In this document: positions 1 to 8,766 of the stretch, one piece after another
How the letters are laid out: each line of letters begins with the position of its first letter
How positions within the stretch are numbered: position 1 is the first letter of the stretch
Origin: Actinacidiphila paucisporea
GTDB taxonomy: Bacteria; Actinomycetota; Actinomycetes; Streptomycetales; Streptomycetaceae
Reading direction: 5' to 3'
NCBI RefSeq assembly: GCF_900142575.1
Contig: NZ_FRBI01000003.1
Coordinates: 43,926 to 107,925, forward strand
Length of the DNA stretch: 64,000 nucleotides
Made by a program: the position numbers and the translations under genes
Notes under the pieces: model-generated
Seen by the model: the letters and a program-made list of their open reading frames with translations, nothing else
Told to the model about the DNA's origin: nothing
Databases searched by the model: none

Positions 1-252
1 GCTGGTCGCGCCGTTCCCCGCGCCCCTGAGGGGCCACCCCGCGGCGCGGACGGCGCCCCACCACCGGGCGGTGGGCCGGACGCGGCAGAAGCAGCCCCGT
101 GCGGCCGGTGGCGACGTGCAGCCCGTGAACGGCCGGGCACGCCGTTCCCCGCGCCCCCAGGGGGCGCCCTGCGGCGCGACGTGGCGGCCCGGTTGGGCGG
201 CGGTGGGGAAGTAAGTTGATCGCCGGGGCCCGGCACGGGAGGTGGTGGCGCC
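1..252. repeat. Intergenic stretch with two GTTCCCCGCGCCCC-type hairpin repeats
   Basis: No coding region is evident. The unit GCCGTTCCCCGCGCCCC occurs at 10-26 and again at 141-157. Each copy is followed by a short G-rich inverted complement and a GCGGCGCG run, so each can fold into a hairpin. Repeats of this kind are common between Streptomyces genes; their role is not known. The last ~20 bases carry a GGGAGGTGG ribosome-binding site for the next gene. Confidence 0.55.
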
Positions 253-1488
253 ATGGTTGCGAGGAGCATGCCGCAGGCGAGGCCGTATGACGTCGCCGTC
301 GTCGGCGCGGGAATCGTCGGGCTGTCGACCGCGTACGCGCTGACGCGTGCGGCGCCGGCGTTGCGGGTGGCGGTGGTGGAGAAGGAGGCGGGGCCCGGGC
401 GGCATCAGACCGGGCGGAACAGCGGGGTGATCCACAGCGGGATCTACTACCGGCCGGGTTCGCTCAAAGCGCTCTACGCGCTGACCGGTTGCGCCGAGAC
501 GCCGGAATTCTGCGCCGCGCACGGCATCCCGTACGAGGTCACCGGCAAGCTCATCGTCGCCACCGAGCAGGCGGAACTGCCGCGTCTGCACGGGCTGGTA
601 CAGCGCGGGCGCGAGCACGGCATCGCGGTGCGGGAGTTGGGGCCGGCGCAGATCGCGGAGTACGAGCCCGAGGTCGCCGGGCTGGCGGCGATCCACGTCG
701 GCTCGACGGGTATCTGCGACTTCCGGGCGGTGGCGGCCGCGCTGGCGGGCCTCGCGGCGGACGCGGGCTGCACGGTCCGGTACGGCCTGCGGGTCGCAGG
801 GATCGGGCGTACCGCAGACGGCGCGGTCACCGTGACCGTGAAGGACGGCGGCGCCGAGGAGACGATCCGCGCCAAGGTGCTGGTCAATTGCGCGGGCCTG
901 TACAGCGACCGGGTCGCCCGCCTCGCCGGTGACGACCCGGGGATGCGGATCGTGCCCTTCAGGGGCGAGTTCTACGAGCTGGCGCCGGCCCGCAGGGGCC
1001 TGGTCCGCGGGCTGGTCTACCCGGTTCCCGACCCGGACTTCCCCTTTCTCGGCGTCCACCTCACGCGGGACGTCCACGGCGGCGTCCACCTCGGTCCGAA
1101 CGCGGTGCCCGCGCTGGCCAGGGAGGGGTACGGCCGCTGGACGGTGCGGCCCCGCGACCTGGCGGGCACCGCGGCGTACCCCGGCACCTGGCGGATCGCG
1201 CGGCGGCACTGGCGGCAGGAGGCGGGCGAGGTGCTGCGCTCGCTGTCGAAGCGGGCCTTCACGGCGAACGCGCGCCGCCTGCTGCCGGCCCTGCGGTCGG
1301 CCGATCTGCGCCCGGCTCCCGCGGGCGTACGGGCGCAGGCCGTCCTGCCCGACGGGACCCTCGTGGACGACTTCCGCTTCGCCGGCTCGCCCCCGTTCGT
1401 GCATGTGCTGAACGCCCCCTCCCCCGCGGCGACCGCCGCGCTGCCGATCGGCCGGGAGGTCGCCCGCCGGGCGCTCGCAGCGCTGTGA
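253..1488 (+). CDS. lhgO: L-2-hydroxyglutarate oxidase (LhgO-type FAD enzyme)
   Basis: This is a FAD-dependent oxidoreductase of the DAO fold that oxidises L-2-hydroxyglutarate to 2-oxoglutarate, probably at the membrane with electrons passed to quinone. The Rossmann dinucleotide motif G18-x-G20-x-x-G23 follows the first beta strand, and the family signature TGRNSGVIHSGIYY comes soon after. A late NCAGLYSD segment is the second FAD contact. The length of 411 residues is close to the usual ~400. The ATG at 253 is preferred because GGGAGGTGG lies ~9 bases upstream; an internal ATG at 268 has its AGGAG only one base away. The next gene starts 88 bases downstream in the same direction. Confidence 0.88.
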   Translation: MVARSMPQARPYDVAVVGAGIVGLSTAYALTRAAPALRVAVVEKEAGPGRHQTGRNSGVIHSGIYYRPGSLKALYALTGCAETPEFCAAHGIPYEVTGKLIVATEQAELPRLHGLVQRGREHGIAVRELGPAQIAEYEPEVAGLAAIHVGSTGICDFRAVAAALAGLAADAGCTVRYGLRVAGIGRTADGAVTVTVKDGGAEETIRAKVLVNCAGLYSDRVARLAGDDPGMRIVPFRGEFYELAPARRGLVRGLVYPVPDPDFPFLGVHLTRDVHGGVHLGPNAVPALAREGYGRWTVRPRDLAGTAAYPGTWRIARRHWRQEAGEVLRSLSKRAFTANARRLLPALRSADLRPAPAGVRAQAVLPDGTLVDDFRFAGSPPFVHVLNAPSPAATAALPIGREVARRALAAL

Positions 1489-1576
1489 CCTGCGGCGGAC
1501 CCATGGCGCACGGACGGCGGCCCGGCAACGCACTCGCGGCGGCCCCGCGGCGCGGTCCCGTAGAATCGGACCCACT

Positions 1577-2356
1577 GTGTCCACGTCACCCCTTTCCCCC
1601 GCCACCCCCGACGCTCCCGCCCCCGCCGTGCCCGCCGCCCGCTTCCCCGCCGGGCCGGCCGCCGACCCGGCGGGTTCGCGCGGCGAGCACCGCATCCGCT
1701 CCTTCCACGCCCGGCGCGGCCGGATCACGCAGGCGCAGGCCGCCGCGATCGACCGGCACTGGGACATGTGGGGCGTGGAGCTGGACGGCAGCCCGCTCGA
1801 TCTGGCCGCGCTCTACGGCTCGGCCGCCATGCCGGTGGTGCTGGAGATCGGTTTCGGGATGGGTGACGCGACCGCGCAGATGGCCGCGGCCGAGCCGGCC
1901 ACCGGGATCCTCGCCGTCGACGTGCACACTCCCGGCCAGGGCAATCTGCTGGCGCTGGCCGACCGCGCGGGCCTGACCAACGTACGGGTGGCCAACGGCG
2001 ACGCCGTCGTCCTGCTGCGCGACATGCTGGCGCCCGCGTCGCTGTCCGGGCTGCGGGTGTACTTCCCGGACCCGTGGCCCAAGGCCAAGCACCACAAGCG
2101 CCGGCTGATACAGCCGTCCTTCCTGGCCCTGGTCACTCCGCTGCTGCGGCCCGGCGCGGTCGTGCACTGCGCGACGGACTGGGAGCCGTACGCCGAGCAG
2201 ATGCTCGACGTGCTGAGCGCGGCGACGGGTCTGGCCAACGCCCACCCGGCGACGGGTTTCGCGCCGCGGCCGGACTTCCGGCCGATGACGAAGTTCGAGC
2301 GGCAGGGTCTCGCCAAGGGTCACGTGGTGCGCGACCTGCTGTTCACCCGGCTCTGA
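1577..2356 (+). CDS. trmB: tRNA (guanine-N7)-methyltransferase
   Basis: TrmB methylates G46 in the tRNA variable loop using S-adenosylmethionine. The SAM loop reads LEIGFGMGD near residue 90, and the family motif YFPDPWPKAKHHKRR follows about 65 residues later. The C-terminus ends TKFERQGLAKGHVVRDL, also typical. At 259 residues it is slightly long because of an Ala/Pro-rich N-terminal extension of ~45 residues, common in actinomycete homologues. The start is a GTG at 1577. A more internal start cannot be excluded because the ribosome-binding site is weak. Confidence 0.92.
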   Translation: MSTSPLSPATPDAPAPAVPAARFPAGPAADPAGSRGEHRIRSFHARRGRITQAQAAAIDRHWDMWGVELDGSPLDLAALYGSAAMPVVLEIGFGMGDATAQMAAAEPATGILAVDVHTPGQGNLLALADRAGLTNVRVANGDAVVLLRDMLAPASLSGLRVYFPDPWPKAKHHKRRLIQPSFLALVTPLLRPGAVVHCATDWEPYAEQMLDVLSAATGLANAHPATGFAPRPDFRPMTKFERQGLAKGHVVRDLLFTRL

Positions 2357-2465
2357 CCGGTGCCGTCCGCGCCGGCGGCGCACGCCCCCGGCGCGGACGC
2401 GGGCACACGTATCCGCCGCCGCCGTACCCTCGCGGATCAGGGCGGTCGCCCCGTACTGTCGACTG

Positions 2466-3845
2466 GTGGCAACGTACTCGTACCCGTCCCAGCCCGACTC
2501 CGGTTCGCCGTCCGACGGCCCGCGGTCCGATGAGCGGATGTACGTACCGGTGCCCCCCGCCTCCTGGCACTACGCTCCTCGGCGGCCGTTCTGGGAGAGC
2601 CGGGCGGTGCGCACCGGTGCGCTGTTCACCGCGCTCGCGGTGTGCGGTGTCGTCATCCTCGCGGTGGTGCGCCAGCACATAGGCACCGAGCCCTTCCTGG
2701 TCGGCCTGGCGCTTGCGGTGCTGCCGGTGCCGCTGCTGCTGTGGGCCTTCCTGTGGCTGGACCGGGTCGCGCCCAGCCCCTGGCAAAATGTCGTGTTCGC
2801 CTTCTCCTGGGGGGCGTGCGCCGCGACCCTCGTCGCGCTGTTCGCCAACGAGTACGGCGCCAAACTGCTGGCCACGACCCTGTCGGCGACGCCGACGCAG
2901 TCCGACCGGTGGGGTGCGGTCTTCGTGGCGCCACTGGTCGAGGAGACCGCGAAGGGCACCGCGATCCTGCTGCTCTTCCTCTTCCGGCGCCGCCACTTCG
3001 AGTCGCTGCTCGACGGCATCGTGCTCAGCGGCCTGGTCGCCACCGGCTTCGCCTTCACCGAGAACATCCTCTACCTCGGGTCGGCCTTCGGCGAGGACAA
3101 GGCCGTGGGCGCGGGCGTGCTGGACTCCACCACTGCGGCTACCTTCTTCGTACGGGTGCTGATGACACCCTTCGCGCACCCGCTCTTCACGGCCATGACC
3201 GGCCTCGGCTTCGCCGTCGCCGCCGCCAGCCGCCCGGGGCGCCCGTGGCGCTGGCTCGCGCCGATCGGCGGCTGGCTGCTCGCGATGGTCCTGCACGCCT
3301 CGTGGAACGGCTCGTCGCAGCTGTCCCCGGTCGGCTTCCTCACCGTCTATGTGGCCGTGATGATCCCGGTCTTCGGCCTGGTCGTCTGGCTCGCCTTCTG
3401 GGCCCGCGCCGGCGAACTGCGCACCATCCGCACCCACCTGGCCGTCTACGCCACCGCCGGCTGGCTCCACCCGCGCGAGCCCGTCGCCCTGGGCTCCATG
3501 CGGATCCGCGCCGACGCCCGCGACACGGCCCGCCGCCACCACGGCGACGCGGGTGCCCGCGCGGTACGCGACTACGCCGCCTACGCCACCCATCTGGCCT
3601 TCCTGCGCGCCGCCGCCACCCGCGGCCTGCCACCGCCCGACTTCGCGGCCCGCGAGTCCGAACTGCTCCACCACCTCTGGCACGACCGGCCCCTGGCCCA
3701 GCCCGCCCTCCTCCAGTCCGCCCCCCTTCCCTGGCCCCCGCCCTTCCCGGCGCCCCGCCCCCCGTCCCCGTCCCCGTACTGGCCGCAGCACCACCCGTAC
3801 GCCCCGAGGGCCGGATACGCCCCGCCGGGCCCCAAGCACCTCTAG
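2466..3845 (+). CDS. PrsW-family intramembrane protease
   Basis: This is a multi-pass membrane protein of the PrsW/CAAX-protease superfamily, glutamic-type intramembrane proteases that in Bacillus cleave an anti-sigma factor. The core motifs are LVEETAKG (the E-E-x-x-K site), GFAFTENILYLG and a later FAHPLFTAMTGLG, within about eight hydrophobic segments between residues 40 and 310. The N-terminal ~40 residues are polar and the C-terminal ~130 residues are soluble, ending in a Pro-rich tail. The GTG start at 2466 lies ~110 bases after trmB. No substrate is visible nearby, so the function beyond protease is inference. Confidence 0.85.
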   Translation: MATYSYPSQPDSGSPSDGPRSDERMYVPVPPASWHYAPRRPFWESRAVRTGALFTALAVCGVVILAVVRQHIGTEPFLVGLALAVLPVPLLLWAFLWLDRVAPSPWQNVVFAFSWGACAATLVALFANEYGAKLLATTLSATPTQSDRWGAVFVAPLVEETAKGTAILLLFLFRRRHFESLLDGIVLSGLVATGFAFTENILYLGSAFGEDKAVGAGVLDSTTAATFFVRVLMTPFAHPLFTAMTGLGFAVAAASRPGRPWRWLAPIGGWLLAMVLHASWNGSSQLSPVGFLTVYVAVMIPVFGLVVWLAFWARAGELRTIRTHLAVYATAGWLHPREPVALGSMRIRADARDTARRHHGDAGARAVRDYAAYATHLAFLRAAATRGLPPPDFAARESELLHHLWHDRPLAQPALLQSAPLPWPPPFPAPRPPSPSPYWPQHHPYAPRAGYAPPGPKHL

Positions 3846-4009
3846 CGGGCTCCCCCGCCCCGAAACACGCATATGCCAGCGGCCGTTACGGCTTGTCGGA
3901 GCGGTGCGGGCGACCTGCGCGATGTCCTCGATCGGACGGTTTGGGGTGGTTGATTTCCTCGACGGATTCGGCCTGGAAAACGCGTGACCTCCCTGTAACA
4001 CTCTGTATT

Positions 4010-4027
4010 TGACGGGTATCTGACGGG
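4010..4027 (+). promoter_or_regulatory. Direct TGACGGG repeats in the gap before 4115
   Basis: The 269-base gap 3846-4114 contains TGACGGG at 4010-4016 and again at 4021-4027, 11 bases apart, about one helical turn. They sit ~90 bases ahead of a LuxR-type regulator gene and could be a regulator binding site or part of its promoter. The rest of the gap shows nothing coding. Confidence 0.3.
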
Positions 4028-4114
4028 CCGACAGCACGCGCACGGGCTCGTTCGCGCCCGGCGGCGGGCGATCGGTCGGGCGGTGGACGCCGAGGCGAGC
4101 GAGGAGGGCCGGGC

Positions 4115-4873
4115 ATGCAGCCGGATGCGAGGGCCGGGAAGGTGCCGGGCGCGGGGTGGTTCTGCCGGGTGCCCGGCGCGGTGTTCGAGGCGGAGCCGGG
4201 GGCGGCGGCCCGGTTGGTGGTGGAGCAGTACCCGCTGCCGCAGGAGCACGAGCAGGTGCTGCGCGAACTGACCGACGGGGTACGGGAGTCGGCCGACGCG
4301 CTGCGGCAGGGCGGGGAGTGGACGGGCGCGGCCGGGCTGGAGGCGGCGCTGGCGCTGGACGCGGGGATGGCGCGGCGCGGGGTACGCGTACGGGCCGTCT
4401 ATCCGCGGGCGCTGCTCTTCGTGCCGCTGCACGCCGCGCACCTGCGGCGGGTGTCGGACGCCGGGGTGAGCGTGCGGGTGCTCGACCATGTGCCGCACGA
4501 CCTGCTGGTCTTCGACCGGCAGACCGCCTGCCTGACCGCCGGACCGGCCACCGGCGGGGCGCCGCTGGTACGGGTCAAGGGGACGCTGCTGGCGGCGTCG
4601 TTCGCGGCGATCTACGAGTCCTACTGGCAGCGGGCCACCCCGCTGTCGCGTACGTCGGCGGGGCCGCACCACACCCAGCTGGGCCCGCGGGAGAAGGCGG
4701 TGATCCGGTTGATGACCAACGGCTACAGCGACGACAGGATCGCCAGGAAGCTGGGCATCACCGCACCGGACGTGCAGTCGGTGGTGACCGCGCTGATGGA
4801 ACGCCTGGGCGCCGGCAGTCGTTTCGAGGCCGGGTACAAACTCGCCCGCGAGGTCGACCCGCGGGACCTGTGA
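4115..4873 (+). CDS. LuxR-type HTH regulator with N-terminal PLD-like/TrmB-like domain
   Basis: A transcriptional regulator of 252 residues. The last ~65 residues form a LuxR-type helix-turn-helix: GPREKAVIRLMTNGYSDD opens it and a recognition segment of the pattern ITAPDVQSVVTALMERLGA follows. The N-terminal ~170 residues resemble the phospholipase-D-like sensory half found in TrmB-like Streptomyces regulators; no ligand is apparent. The ATG at 4115 gives full family length. It is followed at 47 bases by a second regulator and then a metallo-hydrolase, so the three probably form one transcript. Confidence 0.75.
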   Translation: MQPDARAGKVPGAGWFCRVPGAVFEAEPGAAARLVVEQYPLPQEHEQVLRELTDGVRESADALRQGGEWTGAAGLEAALALDAGMARRGVRVRAVYPRALLFVPLHAAHLRRVSDAGVSVRVLDHVPHDLLVFDRQTACLTAGPATGGAPLVRVKGTLLAASFAAIYESYWQRATPLSRTSAGPHHTQLGPREKAVIRLMTNGYSDDRIARKLGITAPDVQSVVTALMERLGAGSRFEAGYKLAREVDPRDL

Positions 4874-4919
4874 GCGTGCGGCCCGTACGCGCACGGCGGG
4901 TGCGGGCCGGGAGGGAGCC

Positions 4920-5849
4920 ATGAGCGGCATGCGCGACCGCGAGGCGCTGCAGACCCTGCTCGCCCGTGCCCGGGCGCGCGTCGACCCGGGGGAGTTCGGG
5001 CTCGCGCCGCGCGGCGACCCGCGGGGCCGCAAGGTCGCCGGGCTGACGCACGAGCACATGACGCGGCTGCTCGGCTGGCCCGAGCACAAGTACGGCTACG
5101 TCGAGCGCGGTCGCCTGGCGGCGATCGAGACCGAGCTGCTCGAACCCATCGCCCGCATCCTGCACCTGTCGGACCACGAGTGGGAGGCGCTGGTCCTCTA
5201 CGCGACCGGCGTGCCGCCCGCGTACCGCCTCGACCCGCAGCTGGGGCAGGCGGTGCCGAGCCCGTGGGAGCGGGTGCTGCGCGGCTCCCGTGAGATGGCG
5301 TACGTGAACGACGCCGCCTGGGACATGGTCGCCTACAACGCGGCCTTCGCCGGGATCTTCCGGCGGCGCGAGGTGCCGCGCAACCTGATGCGCTGGATGC
5401 TGCTCGACCCGGAGGCCCGGGTGACCCTCGGGGACTGGGAGCAGAGCTGGCTGACGCTGCTGGTCCCGCAGTTGCGGGCCGCGGTGGTCGCCAACCCGCA
5501 CAACAGGACGCTGGCGCAGCTCCAGGCGGACGCCGGGCTCGACCCGGTGGTCGCGCGGTATCTGCACACCCCGACGGCCGAGTACATCGGGCCGCGGGCG
5601 GAGAACGCGCTGCCGCTGCTGCACACCGAACGGGGTCCGGGCTGGGCGACCTTGTGCACGGCGGGGCCCTTCGGGGTGCCGGGCGGGCGGCTGATGTTCG
5701 TGCTGTTCGACCAGGGCGAGCAGCCGCAGCACGGGCCCGCGCTGGCCGCGCCCGCGACCGGGCCGGTGGACCCGGCGTGGCCCGAACTGGCCTGCGCGCA
5801 CACGCACACCGCGAAGTGCCCGGTCGGCCAGCACAATGAGGCACCATGA
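4920..5849 (+). CDS. XRE regulator with MmyB-like ligand-binding domain
   Basis: The N-terminal ~85 residues are a helix-turn-helix (GLTHEHMTRLLGWPEHKYGYVERG). The remainder is the MmyB-like domain found in many actinomycete regulators, with the hallmark WDMVAYNAAFAGIF and a later LRAAVVANPHN segment. MmyB-type domains are thought to bind small hydrophobic ligands. The stop codon overlaps the start of the next gene in an ATGA arrangement, so translation of the hydrolase is coupled to this regulator. It probably controls that hydrolase; this is inferred from coupling. Confidence 0.82.
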   Translation: MSGMRDREALQTLLARARARVDPGEFGLAPRGDPRGRKVAGLTHEHMTRLLGWPEHKYGYVERGRLAAIETELLEPIARILHLSDHEWEALVLYATGVPPAYRLDPQLGQAVPSPWERVLRGSREMAYVNDAAWDMVAYNAAFAGIFRRREVPRNLMRWMLLDPEARVTLGDWEQSWLTLLVPQLRAAVVANPHNRTLAQLQADAGLDPVVARYLHTPTAEYIGPRAENALPLLHTERGPGWATLCTAGPFGVPGGRLMFVLFDQGEQPQHGPALAAPATGPVDPAWPELACAHTHTAKCPVGQHNEAP

Positions 5850-6862
5850 ACAACCCACTGCCGCACGCGCTGCGGGCGCTGACACCGAATGTCCACGCAT
5901 GGCTCCCGGACGGCCACGCGACCTGGGGCCTGGCCAACTGCGTCGTGGTGACCGGGCGCAAGGCCGGGTCGGGCGCCGCGCTCCTGGTCGACACGCCGTA
6001 CACCGCGGACATGACCCGACGGCTCCAGGACCTGATCGGCGGCATCGGTGCCGCGGAAGGCGCCGCCCCCGAGGTCCGCACGGTCGTCAACACCCACGGC
6101 AACGGCGACCACTCGTACGGCAACGGCCTCTTCCCCGGTGCCGAGATCATCGCCACCGACGCCAACGGCAAGCACCTGTGCGCCGAGCCCGCGCCCGCCG
6201 AACTGGCCGCCCTGATCGCCCTGAGCGACCCGGAATCGGCCCTCGGGGCGTACATGCGGCGGCACTTCGGGCGCTACGGGGACTTCGGCGGGGTGAGCGT
6301 GGTCCACCCGACCCGCACCTTCAGCGGTGAGGTGGACCTGGACGTCGACGGGGTGGCGGTGCGGCTGATCGAGGTGGGGCCCGCGCACACCGCGGGCGAC
6401 CTGATCGTCCACCTGCCGGAGGAGGGCGTCGTCTGCGCCGGCGACGTCGTCTTCAACGAGGACCACCCGGTGCACTGGGCCGGTCCGTTGGAGTCGGTGC
6501 ACCGCGCGTGCCTGCGCATCCTGGAGTGCGACCCGCGGGTGGTGGTGCCGGGGCACGGTCCGGTCATGACGCCCGCGGAGGTCGGCCGCTACGCCGACTA
6601 CCTGCTCGGCCTGCGCGCCGCCGTCCACCGCGGGCACGCGGCGGGCCGCCCGCTGCCGGTGCTGGCCGCCGAGCTGATCGCCGACGACCCCTACCCGCGC
6701 TGGGGGTTGGCCGAGCGGATGGCGATCCTCGCCGCGGTCGAATACCGCGCGCTGGACGGCGAGACCGAACCCCCGGACCTGGTTGGCCTGGTGGGCTTCG
6801 CGGCCGGCTTCGCCCACCGGCGGGAGGCCGCCGCAGCGGACGGCAGCGGCAGCGGGGGCTGA
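5846..6862 (+). CDS. Metallo-beta-lactamase-fold hydrolase
   Basis: This is a 338-residue member of the metallo-beta-lactamase superfamily. The metal-ligand motif is NTHGNGDHSYGN near residue 90, with Asn at the second His position of the canonical HxHxDH. Later ligands are visible in GPAHTAGD, CAGDVVF and VVPGHGPV. The Asn-containing variant occurs in other members of the superfamily and need not abolish activity. There is no signal peptide, so it acts in the cytoplasm. The ATG overlaps the upstream regulator stop by four bases. The substrate cannot be predicted from sequence alone. Confidence 0.82.
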   Translation: MNNPLPHALRALTPNVHAWLPDGHATWGLANCVVVTGRKAGSGAALLVDTPYTADMTRRLQDLIGGIGAAEGAAPEVRTVVNTHGNGDHSYGNGLFPGAEIIATDANGKHLCAEPAPAELAALIALSDPESALGAYMRRHFGRYGDFGGVSVVHPTRTFSGEVDLDVDGVAVRLIEVGPAHTAGDLIVHLPEEGVVCAGDVVFNEDHPVHWAGPLESVHRACLRILECDPRVVVPGHGPVMTPAEVGRYADYLLGLRAAVHRGHAAGRPLPVLAAELIADDPYPRWGLAERMAILAAVEYRALDGETEPPDLVGLVGFAAGFAHRREAAAADGSGSGG

Positions 6863-6882
6863 GCGGCGGCCCGACATGCCGA

Positions 6883-6918
6883 CGGCCCCGGCGTCGGGGG
6901 GGGTGTACGCCGGGGCCG
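6883..6918. terminator. Bidirectional hairpin terminator
   Basis: CGGCCCCGGCGT at 6883-6894 is perfectly complementary to ACGCCGGGGCCG at 6907-6918, with a 12-base G-rich loop. It lies between two convergent genes ending at 6862 and 6992, so it can serve both. There is no T-tract, which is usual for Streptomyces terminators. Confidence 0.7.
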
Positions 6919-6991
6919 CCGGCTGTTCTCGGGGCGGCGGGCCGTGGGCCCTGCGGGTTACTGCCGGTGGTGCGGCGGAAGGTCGGGTGCC

Positions 6992-8116
6992 TCAGACCGC
7001 GACGCCATGACCGTACAGCCAGGGCACCGGGTCGACGGGCGCGCCCCCGCCGGGGCGTACTTCGAGGTGCAGATGCGGCTCGGGCACATTGCCGGTCGCG
7101 CCGACGCGGCCGATCGTGTCGCCGGTGACGACCTGGCCGGACGTGGCGACCATCGTCGACAGGTGGCAGTACCACAACTCGGTGCCGTCATCGAGGCGGA
7201 GGACGACCCGGTAGCCGTACGAGCCCGCCCAGCCGGCCGAGGTGACCGTACCGCTGTGCACCGCGTGGACGGGGGTGCCGGTGGGGGCGGCGAAGTCCTG
7301 GCCGGTGTGGGTCGCCCACATGTTGCCGGTCTCGCCGAAGGCCGTGGTGAGGGTGTAGGACGCCAGCGGCTTGACGTAGGAGGCGGCGAGCCGGGCCAGC
7401 CGCTCGGCCTCGGCCTTCGCTTCCGCCTCGGCGGCCGCCTTGGCCTTGGCGTCGGCTTCCGCCTTGGCGGCGGCGGCCTGCTCGCGCACCTTGCGGGCCG
7501 CGGACTCCTTCGCCGCCTGCTCGGCGGCGGCCTTCTCGGCCGCCTCGCGCTCGGCCCGGGCCGCGGCGTCGCGCTGCCGGATGACCTGGTCGATGATGCG
7601 GGTGCGGAGCGCCTCGCCGGGGTCGGCGGGGGCCTCCTCCGCGGCGTCAGCGGGCGCGGCGGCGTCCTCAGCCGGGGCGGCCGTGTAGGCGACGGCCGAG
7701 GGGTCGTAGGACGGTGTGCCGACGGCGACCTCGGGCTGGGCGGCCGGGACGGCGGGCGCCGGGAGGGCGTCGGGGAAGCCGGGTGCGTCCGGCAGGGATA
7801 TCGGGGGCGCGGCGGCGGGGGCGTCGGCCGCGGCGGCCACTCCGCCGGTGCCGACCGCGGCCATCGCCGCGATGCCGAGCACGGCGGTGCCGACCGCGGC
7901 GCCGCGGGCCGGCAGGCCACTGCGCTGGCGGGGCAGGCGCGGCTGGCTGCGCGGTCCTGCGGCCTCGGGACCGGGGCCGGGGTCATACCCGTCGTACGGG
8001 GAGGGGGAGGCGGCGGGGTCGGCGGACGGCAGGTGCTCGTCCCGCTCCCCGAAGGGCCACTCCCCGGTCGGTGCTGCTACCGGGGAAGGAGCGTAGGCAG
8101 GCTGGTTGGACGCCAC
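6992..8116 (-). CDS. M23 peptidoglycan endopeptidase (secreted LytM type)
   Basis: This is a zinc-dependent cell-wall endopeptidase. The C-terminal ~110 residues are an M23 domain with the first ligand motif HTGQDFAAPTGTPVHA and the HLHLEV ligand motif. Ahead of it is an Ala/Glu/Lys-rich coiled coil of ~80 residues, and before that a hydrophobic Ala-rich segment that is probably a signal-anchor. The reading frame stays open up to 8284, but the true start is taken as the GTG at 8116. AAGGAG sits just upstream of it, and the upstream bases belong to a riboswitch leader. The protein is then 374 residues. The gene is convergent with the metallo-hydrolase. Confidence 0.86.
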   Translation of the reverse strand: MASNQPAYAPSPVAAPTGEWPFGERDEHLPSADPAASPSPYDGYDPGPGPEAAGPRSQPRLPRQRSGLPARGAAVGTAVLGIAAMAAVGTGGVAAAADAPAAAPPISLPDAPGFPDALPAPAVPAAQPEVAVGTPSYDPSAVAYTAAPAEDAAAPADAAEEAPADPGEALRTRIIDQVIRQRDAAARAEREAAEKAAAEQAAKESAARKVREQAAAAKAEADAKAKAAAEAEAKAEAERLARLAASYVKPLASYTLTTAFGETGNMWATHTGQDFAAPTGTPVHAVHSGTVTSAGWAGSYGYRVVLRLDDGTELWYCHLSTMVATSGQVVTGDTIGRVGATGNVPEPHLHLEVRPGGGAPVDPVPWLYGHGVAV

Positions 8117-8139
8117 GGGGGCGCACTCCTTTCCTTCCT

Positions 8140-8290
8140 TCTCGCCTACCGGGTTAGCTGACGGGTTCGGAGCAGGAAGGTCTCCTACGGGCCTGACGGC
8201 TGCCCGATTCACCCCATTGGACCCCTCCCGCGGTAGCGGAAGGGCGGGTCCCCGGTTCCCGCGGACGGGATTCGGCAAGCGCACGGTGCC
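8140..8290 (-). ncRNA. c-di-AMP riboswitch (ydaO-yuaA leader)
   Basis: The minus strand upstream of the M23 gene carries the recognisable ydaO elements in order: CGCTTGCCGAATCC near 8285, a GGGACC run, GGGGTGAATCG near 8220, CCGTAGGAG, then CTCCGAACCCGTCAGCTAA and CCGGTAGGC ending near 8143. In actinomycetes this aptamer binds cyclic di-AMP and usually switches off cell-wall hydrolase genes. The M23 ribosome-binding site lies within ~25 bases of its 3' end. The limits are approximate. Confidence 0.9.
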
Positions 8291-8309
8291 GCCTTGTCGG
8301 CGGCGGTGA

Positions 8310-8766
8310 CGACCGCGCTGCGTTATCGAACGTTAATAGAGCCGGAGAGGTTTTCCAAGCCGAACGGGAGATTTGGGGGTGGGAACCAATCGGACAGGGC
8401 GTAGATGAAGGGGATTAACCGGACAGCGGATGTGGCCGGGCGGTGATGTGAGTGTGTATCAGTTGTTATCGGGGAGGGCGGCGTGGCTACCGACGGTGAG
8501 GCGGCGACGCCGGGGCGCAGCGGGGCACGGTCGGGCGCGAAAAGGGGCGCGGTTGCCGGGATGTGCGGACCGCCGGGAGGGCGCGGGCGCGACCCCGGTG
8601 CGGTGCGGGCGGAGATATCCGCGAGGCCGGCACAGTGGCACCAGTGGTCTGGACCTGTGCCAATTCGCGAACCGCTTGGCATGCCGTGGGCGCGGGCCGC
8701 ACGATGGGCGGGACCGACGTTCTTGTCATGCACCCGCCCGCACCATGACGCCTCAGGGAGCCTTCG
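8310..8766. other. Gap between divergent M23 and amidase genes
   Basis: About 450 bases with no convincing gene. It must hold the promoter of the M23/riboswitch transcript on the minus strand. A candidate there has TTGGAA near 8355-8360 and a TAACGT-like box ~17 bases on, close to the AT-rich stretch around 8325-8340. It must also hold the amidase promoter on the plus strand. GGGAG precedes the amidase ATG. Confidence 0.4.
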
